Shown here piece after piece: positions 6,540 to 14,273 of a DNA stretch of 18,199 nt (positions are counted from its first letter, which is position 1; each line of letters opens with the position of its first letter). Both the position numbers and the translations under genes were made by a program. The stretch lies in the NCBI GenBank assembly GCA_964417935.1, contig CAYQKF010000106.1, positions 1 to 18,199 on the forward strand, given 5' to 3'. The notes under the pieces are model-generated. The model was not told the DNA's origin. It searched no databases and worked only from the letters and a program-made list of their open reading frames with translations. Origin of the DNA: NIOZ-UU13 sp964417935. Lineage in GTDB: Bacteria > Planctomycetota > Phycisphaerae > Sedimentisphaerales > Anaerobacaceae.

Positions 6540-8835
6540 TTCCAATTTATCCAAAAGCAAAACCTTGGTGTGCCTGGAATATATACTCCTTGCCTTCTGC
6601 CTTTGTGTAATTGCACTTCGCACAACGTTTACCGAAAGCCCGACGGTGCAGGCGACCACTTTCGCCGGCGATATCAGTAACAACCTTTACAGTGTATCCA
6701 TATCAACCATACTGATATTCTCGTTTATCCTGTGGTTTGTATGGAGTTTTTGTGGTAAGAGATTTGTATATCGGCTTTCCGGTATAGAAATCGGTCTGGG
6801 CATATTCTGTATAGCTGCTGTCGCTGCCGGAATTGCAGCGGCGGATAAGCGGCTGGCAATTACCGATTTCGTTATGCTTGTCGCACCGGTGTTGATGACT
6901 TTGCTTCTGGTTCAGATACTGGACTGCCAATCAAAAGTAAAACTTGTTTTAGCTGTCATTGTTGCCCTGGGTGTGGTCTCGGCTTATCGGTGTTGGGAGC
7001 AGTATCCCGAAAATGAGCATTTGATTGAATTTTACGAGCAGGACCCGGAAGCGGCTCTGGCACAGCAGCGAATTGTCCCGAACAGTTTGGAGCACTTTCA
7101 GTTTGAACATCGTCTTTACTCGAAGGATATCAGCGGTTTTTTCACAACAAGTAATTCCGCCGGCTCTTTTGCATTAATGGCATTTTTGGCCGCTATTGCC
7201 TTGCTTTATGAGAGATATAAAAATCGCAAATTGGTCGGAACCGAATCGGTTTGGTTTATCACATGTGGCATTGCAGTCGCAGTCGTTATTTTCGGCCTGG
7301 TAATTACTAAGAGCAAAGGCGCAATTATGGCCTCGCTCTTTGCCACAGCAATGTTTGTTATTTATCTTTGCCTCGGCAACCGGCTAAGAGCTCACAAAAA
7401 AGTTGTACTGATTATATGTTTGCTATTGGCCCTGGCAGGAACCGGGGCAGTTGTTTGGTATGGATTAGCTCACAACCGATTACCGGGCGGCAATTCAATG
7501 CTTGTCAGATGGCAGTACTGGCGTGCATCAATGAAAATGTATGCCGACCATTTTCTTACCGGAGTTGGTCCCGGCAACTTCGCACACTTCTATCCACATT
7601 ACAAACCAGCTTCAGCATCGGAATCCGTCGCGAACCCGCATAACTTTCTACTCAGTATCCTTACTCAATACGGCCCCATCGGGCTTATCGGGTTTTTAGC
7701 TATGATTTGCATGCCGTTGTGGGCGATATTGTCTCCCAAGTCTGCAAGCTGCTCATCAGAAGCTCACCGGCTGGAGCCGACTTTCAAAAGATTGGCGATT
7801 GTCATAGCGATTATTGTATCGGCTGCGTTGCTGTTTATCAGACCAATTATTTTTCCCATCCCGCCGACTGCTTCGCCGCAGGAAAGACAAGCCGGGATAA
7901 TCATATTGTATATAATGCCTGTGATTGTATTTATAGCCGGTTTCCTGCTTGTAGCAGCCGGTGAGAGGCCGGCAAAAAGGTCTCGCACAAATATTGCCGC
8001 TGCTGCTCTTTTCTGTGCCGTCTTAGGCGTTGCTTTTCATAACTTGATAGACTTTGCCATTTTTGAGCCTGGCGTATTCACAGTTTTTTGGGTGATAATT
8101 GCTTGTCTTATCGCAATAGATTCTCAAACAAATCCCCGACCACAGGTCGTTCTCAAACCTGCGCCTTTTGTAAAGATACTGATAGTGGCGGCAGGGGTGG
8201 TAATAACTTGTGTTTATCTCAATTATGCTCTTATTCCGGTAGGCAAAACCAGCGCTAAAATCCAGCGGGCTAACCGGGCCATATCCGTTGGCCGATTCGA
8301 GCAGGCCCACAAGCTCCTGGATTATGCCGCTGAGGATGACTCTTTAAGCCCAGTTGCATTATCTCTCAATGGCCGACTGTATCTGCACCATTTCAAGCTA
8401 ACGTCGGGTGTCAATCGGGACCTATTGCTGCAGGCAGAAAAGTGCCTGCGGGCTGCAATCGAGCGCAACAGTGCTGCTTTCAAAAACTTCGAGCGATTAA
8501 CAGAGGTATATATCTTGCTCGCAGAGATCTCGACACAGCAGGAAAAAATTGATTGGCTAAACAAAGCCTTTGATAATGCCTCGTTTGCAGTTGAACATCG
8601 TTATCCCGGCTGCGCCCGACTGCGAATTGAGCTGGCAAAAATCGCTGAGATGTTGGGCAAAACCGATGTTGCAATCAAACAGTATGAAGAAGCAATCGAC
8701 ATCGAAGCTCAATATCGCGACCAGTTCCAAGAGATGTATCCCGAAAGGGAGGAAATTGTCAGCCGACTCGGCGAGGAAAAATACCAGTTCGCAAAACAGC
8801 GACTAAAATTCCTCACAGGCCAATCAACCCCGTAG
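6520..8835 (+). CDS. O-antigen ligase/polymerase-like membrane protein with C-terminal TPR repeats
   Basis: The ATG at 6520 is chosen; a TTG at 6490 would add 10 residues. It overlaps the upstream gene by 20 bp, and no clear ribosome-binding site is seen, so coupling is likely. The 771-residue product has about a dozen hydrophobic segments and the Wzy_C-type loop: GVGPGNF at about 348-354 and PHNFLLSILTQYGPIG at 373-388. TKSKGAIMA near 273 stands where SRG is typical. After the membrane part, residues about 580-750 form helical TPR-like repeats (ANRAISVGRFEQAHKLL, AEKCLRAAIERNSAAF, IKQYEEAIDIE). Relatives ligate or polymerise lipid-linked glycans at the outer face of the inner membrane. With the upstream WecA-type gene it suggests a surface polysaccharide pathway. 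Whether it is ligase or polymerase cannot be decided. Confidence 0.87.
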   Translation: MIKPPTNSNLSKSKTLVCLEYILLAFCLCVIALRTTFTESPTVQATTFAGDISNNLYSVSISTILIFSFILWFVWSFCGKRFVYRLSGIEIGLGIFCIAAVAAGIAAADKRLAITDFVMLVAPVLMTLLLVQILDCQSKVKLVLAVIVALGVVSAYRCWEQYPENEHLIEFYEQDPEAALAQQRIVPNSLEHFQFEHRLYSKDISGFFTTSNSAGSFALMAFLAAIALLYERYKNRKLVGTESVWFITCGIAVAVVIFGLVITKSKGAIMASLFATAMFVIYLCLGNRLRAHKKVVLIICLLLALAGTGAVVWYGLAHNRLPGGNSMLVRWQYWRASMKMYADHFLTGVGPGNFAHFYPHYKPASASESVANPHNFLLSILTQYGPIGLIGFLAMICMPLWAILSPKSASCSSEAHRLEPTFKRLAIVIAIIVSAALLFIRPIIFPIPPTASPQERQAGIIILYIMPVIVFIAGFLLVAAGERPAKRSRTNIAAAALFCAVLGVAFHNLIDFAIFEPGVFTVFWVIIACLIAIDSQTNPRPQVVLKPAPFVKILIVAAGVVITCVYLNYALIPVGKTSAKIQRANRAISVGRFEQAHKLLDYAAEDDSLSPVALSLNGRLYLHHFKLTSGVNRDLLLQAEKCLRAAIERNSAAFKNFERLTEVYILLAEISTQQEKIDWLNKAFDNASFAVEHRYPGCARLRIELAKIAEMLGKTDVAIKQYEEAIDIEAQYRDQFQEMYPEREEIVSRLGEEKYQFAKQRLKFLTGQSTP

Positions 8836-8855
8836 CACAATATACGCAATTCGCA

Positions 8856-9605
8856 TTACGATATACGAGCTATAATCTCTTCAGGTATGTCAAAGTTTGC
8901 GTATGCGTTCTGCACATCTTCGTGGTCTTCGAAGTTCTCCATCAGCGAAATTATTTTCTTAGCTGTTTGCTCGTCGTTAATCTCAATGGTATTCTGCGGC
9001 ACCATTGAAATTTCAGCTACCTCAGTAGCTATTTCTTTTTCCTGCAGAGCCTTTTTTAGTTCTTCATAAGCGCTTGGCTCACAGGTTATCTCGAAAACGT
9101 CCCCCACAGTTTGCATATCATCAGCACCTGCATTGAGGGCAATTTCCAGGAGCTGTTCTTCGCCCACACTGGCTGTGTTAACCGTAATAAGCCCCTTCTT
9201 ACTGAACATCCAGTTAACGCATCCGCTTGTCCCCAATGAGCAGCCGTATCTTTCGAACATTCTCTTAATTTGCGGCGTAGTTCGATTACGGTTATCCGTC
9301 AGTGCCTCGACCATTATAGCCACACCGCTCGGCCCATAGCCCTCGTACAACACTTCTTCAAAAGTAACACCCTCAACCTCACCGGTTCCTTTTTTGATTG
9401 CCTTTTCAATCGTATCCTTGGGCATATTGGCGGCTTTGGCTTTGTCGATTGCGTATCGCAGAGCCAGATTAGCAGCCGGTTCACCGCCACCACTTTTGGC
9501 TGCGACTATTATCATTCGAGCGATTTTGCTCCATATTTTGCCGCGCTTTGCGTCAGCAGCCGCCTTTTTATATTTTATTCCCGCCCAATGTGAATGACCT
9601 GACAT
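8856..9605 (-). CDS. YebC/PmpR (TACO1) family protein
   Basis: The 249-residue product begins MSGHSHWAGIKYKKAAAD and continues with RGKIWSKIAR, NLALRYAIDKAKAANMPKD and YEGYGPSGVAIMVEALTDNRNRT, split hallmarks of the YebC family. It has full family length. Members were first described as transcriptional regulators (PmpR) and, more recently, as ribosome-associated factors related to mitochondrial TACO1 that ease translation of difficult proline-rich stretches. Which role applies here is not visible. AGGAG (9615-9611) precedes the ATG by 5 bp. The gene converges on the glycan operon with a 20-bp gap. A MITE-like palindrome begins 18 bp upstream of its start and may influence its promoter. Confidence 0.95.
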   Translation of the reverse strand: MSGHSHWAGIKYKKAAADAKRGKIWSKIARMIIVAAKSGGGEPAANLALRYAIDKAKAANMPKDTIEKAIKKGTGEVEGVTFEEVLYEGYGPSGVAIMVEALTDNRNRTTPQIKRMFERYGCSLGTSGCVNWMFSKKGLITVNTASVGEEQLLEIALNAGADDMQTVGDVFEITCEPSAYEELKKALQEKEIATEVAEISMVPQNTIEINDEQTAKKIISLMENFEDHEDVQNAYANFDIPEEIIARIS

Positions 9606-9622
9606 AACTGCTCCTAACCAAC

Positions 9623-9743
9623 TGCTCTGTCACGCATGATTTGAGTTGTTGTCATTCCGCACTTGATGCGGAATCCATTTATAACAGTCTGGATTCCTGC
9701 TTTCGCAGGAATGACAGCACATCAATCGACATTTGACAGAGCA
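9623..9743. repeat. MITE-like 121-bp palindromic element (copy E)
   Basis: The ends are perfect 10-bp inverted repeats, TGCTCTGTCA (9623-9632) and TGACAGAGCA (9734-9743). Each is followed inward, after an equal 17-bp spacer, by TGTCATTCC and its complement GGAATGACA. The centre holds two small hairpins (CCGCACTTGATGCGG and CCTGCTTTCGCAGG). No open frame is present. Nested symmetry of this kind is typical of small non-autonomous mobile elements. A clear target-site duplication was not seen. Confidence 0.72.
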
Positions 9744-9877
9744 CTACACTATAACCTGCTAACTATTGACTAACTGGTAAACATTATAGCTTATTTCTTT
9801 TTTTAAGTAACCATTTTCCACTCGAAAATATTTAGCTCTGAGTTTCAGCGGGAGTTCTCTTTTGCGAAGTTGGGTAG

Positions 9878-9922
9878 GGTGGGTACCACCCACCTTTTCT
9901 TTGGTGGTGTGCAGTGCACACC
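9878..9922. repeat. Double hairpin of the GGTGGGT / GGTGTGCA type
   Basis: GGTGGGT-acc-ACCCACC (9878-9894) and GGTGTGCA-g-TGCACACC (9906-9922) are two perfect stems side by side. They sit within a larger imperfect palindrome with outer arms TAGGGTG (9875-9881) and CACCCTA (9919-9925). TTTTCTTT separates the stems. It ends 4 bp from the DUF3616 stop codon, so it may help end that transcript, but the minus strand has no following T-run. Confidence 0.55.
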
Positions 9923-9926
9923 CTAC

Positions 9927-11027
9927 TTAAGGGACCAGCCAAATTCCCTTAAAAGTTTTTTTCTTAGGGTCAATCAGGTACTTGTTCAGGCACATCCCGT
10001 CTCTGCGAAATTCGCCCTTCATACACTCCCACGCTCCACCGACCTTGATTTCCAGAGACCCATCATCGCTAAGCATAAAAAGATTATCCGAGTCCTTAAA
10101 GGTAACCAGCGCCTCAGGACTAAAATTGCTTTGACTTAATTGGCGCACTAATACCGGCGGCCTTTCTTTTTTTCCTGACCAGCGATACAAGGAAAACTTT
10201 GGGCTTTCGTCAAAACTGCCGGCGATAATGAAATATGCCTTGTGGAAATGGGAATACTCCATACTCCTTATGCCCAGACCGGCCAAATCCCACAGTATCG
10301 GCTCACTAAAAATTGGAGTCCGGCCCTTTTCAATTACCTGCTTCGGATTATTCAAAGCTACGACAAGCGTTTTTGTATGGCTGCTTACTTTGTCAATGGG
10401 GCGAGGGTTTCTGAATCCGATATAGATTGTCCTGCCGTCAGCCGATGCACAAAGTCCCTCAATATTAAGGCCTTCTTCTTTCGGTGCAAGTTTTTTGCGT
10501 TCTTTCTTGGTAAGCTCGGTTTCATTAAATCGAGTCGCCCTATCTAACCTCAAATAACGCATAGTTTCAGCCTTTACCAGACTGTGGACGAGTGTTTTGC
10601 ATGGCCTGCCTACAGGATTGATAATAACATTTCCATTTTCAATCTTTATATTGGTGGCGAAAAAACGATACCGGTTAGGCCTGATTTTCCCGTCTTTATT
10701 TCTGCCGTGCGAGGTAATCCAGTAGATACGCCGTCCAATCATCGTTGCACCCTCAATATCGGCCTCCGGATGTTCCGGTTCGATACCAAGAAACTCTGTC
10801 ATATCATACGAGCAGAGAGGCAAACCGCCTTTACTAATTTTGTAAACCCTCAATATATTGTTCTCATCGTCAGCAACGATGAACATATCTTCACCAACCG
10901 CCATTGCAGCCGACGCATCACTGGCCCCACGATAGACAAGAGCTTCTGCTGCCGGTTTGCTGCCATAAGCGAGACTTATCACAATAAATATCAAAACAGA
11001 GAAAACGATTTTGCTTACAGCTTTCAT
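9927..11027 (-). CDS. Secreted DUF3616 protein
   Basis: The 366-residue protein starts with a signal peptide (lysine, a hydrophobic run to about residue 20, then YGSKPAAEA). It has the DUF3616 pattern: GASDASAAMAVGEDMFIVADDE, broken here as GASDASAA plus FIVADDENNILRVY; then EADIEGATMIG, RIYWITSHGRNKDGK and RPNRYRFFA. NIEGLC, YIGFRNPRP and NFSPEAL follow, as expected for a beta-propeller-like repeat fold. Members have no firmly assigned activity. No strong ribosome-binding site lies before the chosen ATG. It is not clearly in an operon: 138 bp separate it from the end of the signalling operon upstream. It is presumably periplasmic or extracellular. Confidence 0.87.
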   Translation of the reverse strand: MKAVSKIVFSVLIFIVISLAYGSKPAAEALVYRGASDASAAMAVGEDMFIVADDENNILRVYKISKGGLPLCSYDMTEFLGIEPEHPEADIEGATMIGRRIYWITSHGRNKDGKIRPNRYRFFATNIKIENGNVIINPVGRPCKTLVHSLVKAETMRYLRLDRATRFNETELTKKERKKLAPKEEGLNIEGLCASADGRTIYIGFRNPRPIDKVSSHTKTLVVALNNPKQVIEKGRTPIFSEPILWDLAGLGIRSMEYSHFHKAYFIIAGSFDESPKFSLYRWSGKKERPPVLVRQLSQSNFSPEALVTFKDSDNLFMLSDDGSLEIKVGGAWECMKGEFRRDGMCLNKYLIDPKKKTFKGIWLVP

Positions 11028-11129
11028 TTCACATTACATACGGCGGTTTCATTCAAGCTACACCTACAACAGATTATAACAACACATCTGTGGTTACGCT
11101 CGATATATCTCAGTGTGTGTGAGTGAGTT

Positions 11130-11158
11130 CCCATCTTGCCATCTTTTTGCAAAATGGG
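11130..11158 (-). terminator. Hairpin after the chemosensory operon, possible terminator
   Basis: On the minus strand CCCATTTTGC and GCAAGATGGG form a 10-bp stem with one G-U pair and a 9-base loop, just past the end of the last operon gene. It lacks a U-run after the stem, so an intrinsic terminator is not proven. It could stabilise the 3' end instead. The rest of the 138-bp gap shows nothing notable. Confidence 0.35.
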
Positions 11159-11165
11159 GTCCCAG

Positions 11166-12089
11166 TTAACGGAGGCCGCCGAGCAGAGCCGCAGCTAATA
11201 GACCGGTGCCCTCACTGGTAGTTGATTTGAGAACAAAATCGTCTATCCCTGTATCGGGAGTCAAGAAAGTGTCTTCAGCTTCGGGGCTGCTCGACCAGGC
11301 TACTATGACCACGGGTTTATTGCCTAAGGCTTTGCGAGCGGCTGGAGCAAAGGCCGTTGCGTTCATGTCCGGCAGGGTGCCATCAGTAAGGATGACCCGC
11401 GGCAGACACTTATCAATTTGTTCCAGACCATCCTTGCCGGTGTGTGCCACCTTGGGGTCGAAGCCAAGACCACGTGACAGCTCGACCGCGCTGGAAGCCT
11501 GGGAATTGCTGGTAGCCACAATAAGCAGAGAAGGAGCACTTTCCGCAAGTCGCAGTTGGCCTGTAGCCATCCGCGTTGCTGTTGAAGACAAGACAAGTAA
11601 TCGCTCTTCCCACTTGGCGTTTCTGCGTTCCAATTGCTCGCAACGAAGCTGAATCGATTTGATTTTTTGCTGCAATTGCCCACCTGTTTCAGCCGAATCT
11701 AATCTGGCCTGTAATATATGGTCGGCATGCTTGAGTTTGGAGTTGAGTGTTTCGGCGTCGGCATCCAGAGTAACTATGTCGTCAACACCTTCCCTGAACG
11801 CAAGACAGAGAAACTCTCTGGATGGCATAGAAGGAGCATAAAGAACAATAACACGAGGCAGCTTTTCGCTAAGAGCTTCCTGAGCCAGCTTGACACCCTG
11901 ACAATCCTCCTCAATCGCCGGCACGAATAGAACAGCCGGCGTCGATGGCAATAAGCTCTTGAGCGACTCATAGTCCAGGGTTTGGCCACAGTCTTCGACC
12001 TCAAATTGCTCCTGACGACAGCGTTCTATTAAAGGCTCTAAGTTGCAAAAATCGTCTTCGGTCCTTAAGAACAATGCTTTTTTTACCAT
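11166..12089 (-). CDS. Double receiver-like protein with degenerate phosphorylation sites
   Basis: The 307 residues fold plausibly as two response-regulator receiver domains joined by a coiled coil: REC1 about 1-122, helix about 123-182, REC2 about 185-302. REC1 lacks the phospho-acceptor: its third strand reads AVLFVPAI where an aspartate is expected. REC2 keeps D236 (VILTDGTLPDMN) and K288 (DDFVLKST) but has VATSNSQ in place of the acidic pair after strand 1. There is no output domain. GGAG (12100-12097) stands 7 bp before the ATG, and the gene begins 18 bp after the kinase gene, so it is third in the operon. It may act as an adaptor, phosphate sink or scaffold for the kinase. Remote homology is by eye. 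Confidence 0.68.
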   Translation of the reverse strand: MVKKALFLRTEDDFCNLEPLIERCRQEQFEVEDCGQTLDYESLKSLLPSTPAVLFVPAIEEDCQGVKLAQEALSEKLPRVIVLYAPSMPSREFLCLAFREGVDDIVTLDADAETLNSKLKHADHILQARLDSAETGGQLQQKIKSIQLRCEQLERRNAKWEERLLVLSSTATRMATGQLRLAESAPSLLIVATSNSQASSAVELSRGLGFDPKVAHTGKDGLEQIDKCLPRVILTDGTLPDMNATAFAPAARKALGNKPVVIVAWSSSPEAEDTFLTPDTGIDDFVLKSTTSEGTGLLAAALLGGLR

Positions 12090-12107
12090 AATATATCTCC
12101 CGAAGTG

Positions 12108-14273
12108 TTATGCATAAGTGGCGGCCTCAAAACGCTCCACTCCATAATATCTCTTTAGGTTCTCGCCGAGAGTTTCAAGCAAATCAGGTTTGGGGCCACG
12201 TGGAGCAAAGAGCACCACAATACCTCCCTGGCATAAGCCTGACTCGATGTCAGCCATGGCCGGAAAAGTACCAAGTACATCGGCTGCTCGCTGGAGACGT
12301 CGAAGAATCAGGTAAGCAACCAAAAAATTCGGCTGGTCGCCGGGGTTAAATTCGATACGACACTGGTACAGAACTGCTCCTTCCCGACGGCGCGACGAAA
12401 GATAAAATTCGCCTGTCGGGTCCAGCACAACCTGAGCGTTGTCGAGAGCAGCAACAGATGCAGCCTGGTCTGTTTTCTTTTCCTCCTGACGGAAATTTTC
12501 CAGACCGGCAAGCAGCTTGTCGGACGGTACAGAGGGTTTTTGGTTTTTCAGCAGTGACTGGACGACTTGTTCAAGATAAGCTGAGCCATCAAATAAGACG
12601 TCGAAAGCTCCCTCATTCAGTTCCAGTGCCTCACGTCTTGCACGTTCCAGAATCGTTTCGACCTGGTGTGTGATAGAAGCTGGTTCCTCGGCACCGCACA
12701 TCGTTAGATTACCCTTTATCGAATGCACAAGACGGAAGATAGCGTCAGCAGTTTCTGTATCACGTTTTTCCTCTAACGTAAATAGTTCCTGGTTGAGCCG
12801 AGCAAGCATTAGTTCCACTTCCTTGAGGAATTGTGAATCAGGCTGGTCAATATCCAGTCCTTCGTAATCGGCTTGAGCAGCGTCATTAGTAACCGGTACA
12901 GTAGTTTCTGTTTTGCTTGAAACCGTTTGCGGTGTATCTTCGCCATCCATCATCCAGTCGTCTTTTGTGCTGGTATCCACTGAGATGGATGCTTTAAAAT
13001 CCATTTCCTTCTCACAGCCGAATGTTTGCTCAAATAATCCCGGCAGGTCAACTACCAAACCCATCTGCCTGCCGCTGAGGATGGCGGTTCCACCAAGCCC
13101 AGGCACCTTCATACCTTCGTCAAATTCTGAGATAACTATTTTCTGTGGATTCATAAAATCCGAAACAACATAGGCAGCACGTTTATTTTTATACTCGACA
13201 ATAATGATCCGCATCTGGTCGTCCTTTACTTCAACGGGCATCTCACCAAAAATCTCCAGCAAATCAAACAATGGCAGAATGTTGCCAAGATATTTGATGG
13301 AACGACTTATCCCCCTGATAGTTGTTACCTCATTAACAGATATGGCCTGTGAGGCCACGACAGATGATATCGGAAAAGCGAAGGTCATTTGTTCAGCACG
13401 AACCAGCAGAGCATCAGAGATATTTACCGCCGTTATCTTCGGCAGAATAAAAGAAAATGTCGTACCCTTACCCGCTTCGCTCTTGATACGCGTTTCGCCA
13501 TTAAGTTGATTCATAACGTCCCGAACAACATCTAAGCCTACGCCGCGTCCCGAAGTAGCTGAAGCCTGCACGGCCGTCGAAAAACCCGGAATATACAAAT
13601 ACTCAAACAGAGCTTCGTCAGTGAGGCCTGCAAGCGTTTTTTCATCAGCCAGCCCCATTTTCAATGCCTTGCGCCGTACAGCTTCGGTGTCGATACCACC
13701 GCCGTCATCGATTACGTCTATAACCGTGTTGTTTTCCGTGTTGCGAACCTTAACGGCGACAGTTCCCACAGGGTCCTTTTCCAACTTAATGCGAGTTTGT
13801 TTGTCTTCGATACCGTGCGCCATTGCATTGCGAATCTGATGGGCGATGGGGTCATAAATCTTTTCCGAAGTCCTTTTGTCAATACAAATGTCCTCACCTT
13901 CCAATTCAAATCGAATCACTTTGCCCAGACGGCGTGATGTATCGCGTGCGATCCGTCGGAAACGCGCGAACAAGCCGCTCATACCAACCGTTCGCACGTC
14001 AGTAACCAGATTATGCAAATCCGACGAAATCCGCGAAGAAGTTATGGCCAAGTCCTTGACGTTGTCTGACAGGGTACGTGAGACCTCAGCGCCTTCCTGT
14101 ATTTCGCGGCTCATCGCATTTAGGTTGGAGCTAACAATAATAACTTCACCAGCGAGTTCCAGCATATTGTCCAGGCTGCTCAGACGTACTATCATACTCT
14201 CCTGGCTCGATTGGCTTGGGCTCGTGGAACTTTTGGGGTTCTGTTCTATCGTGGCAGTATCTGGATTAGACAT
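12108..14273 (-). CDS. CheA-like histidine kinase with permuted domains (P3-P4-P5-P1-P2)
   Basis: A cytoplasmic chemosensory kinase of 721 residues. Residues about 27-95 resemble the CheA dimerisation domain (VRLSSLDNMLELAGEVII). The ATPase follows, with N-box HQIRNAMAHGIE (145-156), DDGGGID (189-195), YIPGFSTA (227-234) and SGRGVGLDVV (241-250). A CheW-like P5 spans about 275-420. After an acidic, serine/threonine-rich linker comes an Hpt domain (about 476-575) whose HSIKGN places the phospho-histidine at 517. Residues about 634-718 resemble the CheY-binding P2 domain. In ordinary CheA, P1 and P2 are N-terminal, so the order is permuted; the start is fixed by the overlap with cheY and leaves no room for an N-terminal P1. 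AAAGGG (14288-14283) precedes the ATG. The 8-bp overlap with cheY suggests coupling. Confidence 0.9.
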   Translation of the reverse strand: MSNPDTATIEQNPKSSTSPSQSSQESMIVRLSSLDNMLELAGEVIIVSSNLNAMSREIQEGAEVSRTLSDNVKDLAITSSRISSDLHNLVTDVRTVGMSGLFARFRRIARDTSRRLGKVIRFELEGEDICIDKRTSEKIYDPIAHQIRNAMAHGIEDKQTRIKLEKDPVGTVAVKVRNTENNTVIDVIDDGGGIDTEAVRRKALKMGLADEKTLAGLTDEALFEYLYIPGFSTAVQASATSGRGVGLDVVRDVMNQLNGETRIKSEAGKGTTFSFILPKITAVNISDALLVRAEQMTFAFPISSVVASQAISVNEVTTIRGISRSIKYLGNILPLFDLLEIFGEMPVEVKDDQMRIIIVEYKNKRAAYVVSDFMNPQKIVISEFDEGMKVPGLGGTAILSGRQMGLVVDLPGLFEQTFGCEKEMDFKASISVDTSTKDDWMMDGEDTPQTVSSKTETTVPVTNDAAQADYEGLDIDQPDSQFLKEVELMLARLNQELFTLEEKRDTETADAIFRLVHSIKGNLTMCGAEEPASITHQVETILERARREALELNEGAFDVLFDGSAYLEQVVQSLLKNQKPSVPSDKLLAGLENFRQEEKKTDQAASVAALDNAQVVLDPTGEFYLSSRRREGAVLYQCRIEFNPGDQPNFLVAYLILRRLQRAADVLGTFPAMADIESGLCQGGIVVLFAPRGPKPDLLETLGENLKRYYGVERFEAATYA

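Larger units (their letters stand above)
9606..9926. other. Intergenic region with two structured repeats
   Basis: About 320 bp without a gene. It carries the YebC ribosome-binding site, the long palindrome 9623-9743, an AT-rich stretch (9750-9840), and the double hairpin 9878-9922 that ends just before the stop of the DUF3616 gene. Confidence 0.65.

Noticed and set aside
8836..8855. Shared terminator between the convergent ligase-like and yebC genes
   Set aside because: The 20-bp gap and surrounding bases give only a weak palindrome around CGCAATTCGC, with no stable stem and T-run.
10584..11126. 180-codon plus-strand frame opposite the DUF3616 gene
   Set aside because: It mirrors a signal-peptide-bearing gene with a recognised domain; no start context or family pattern was seen.
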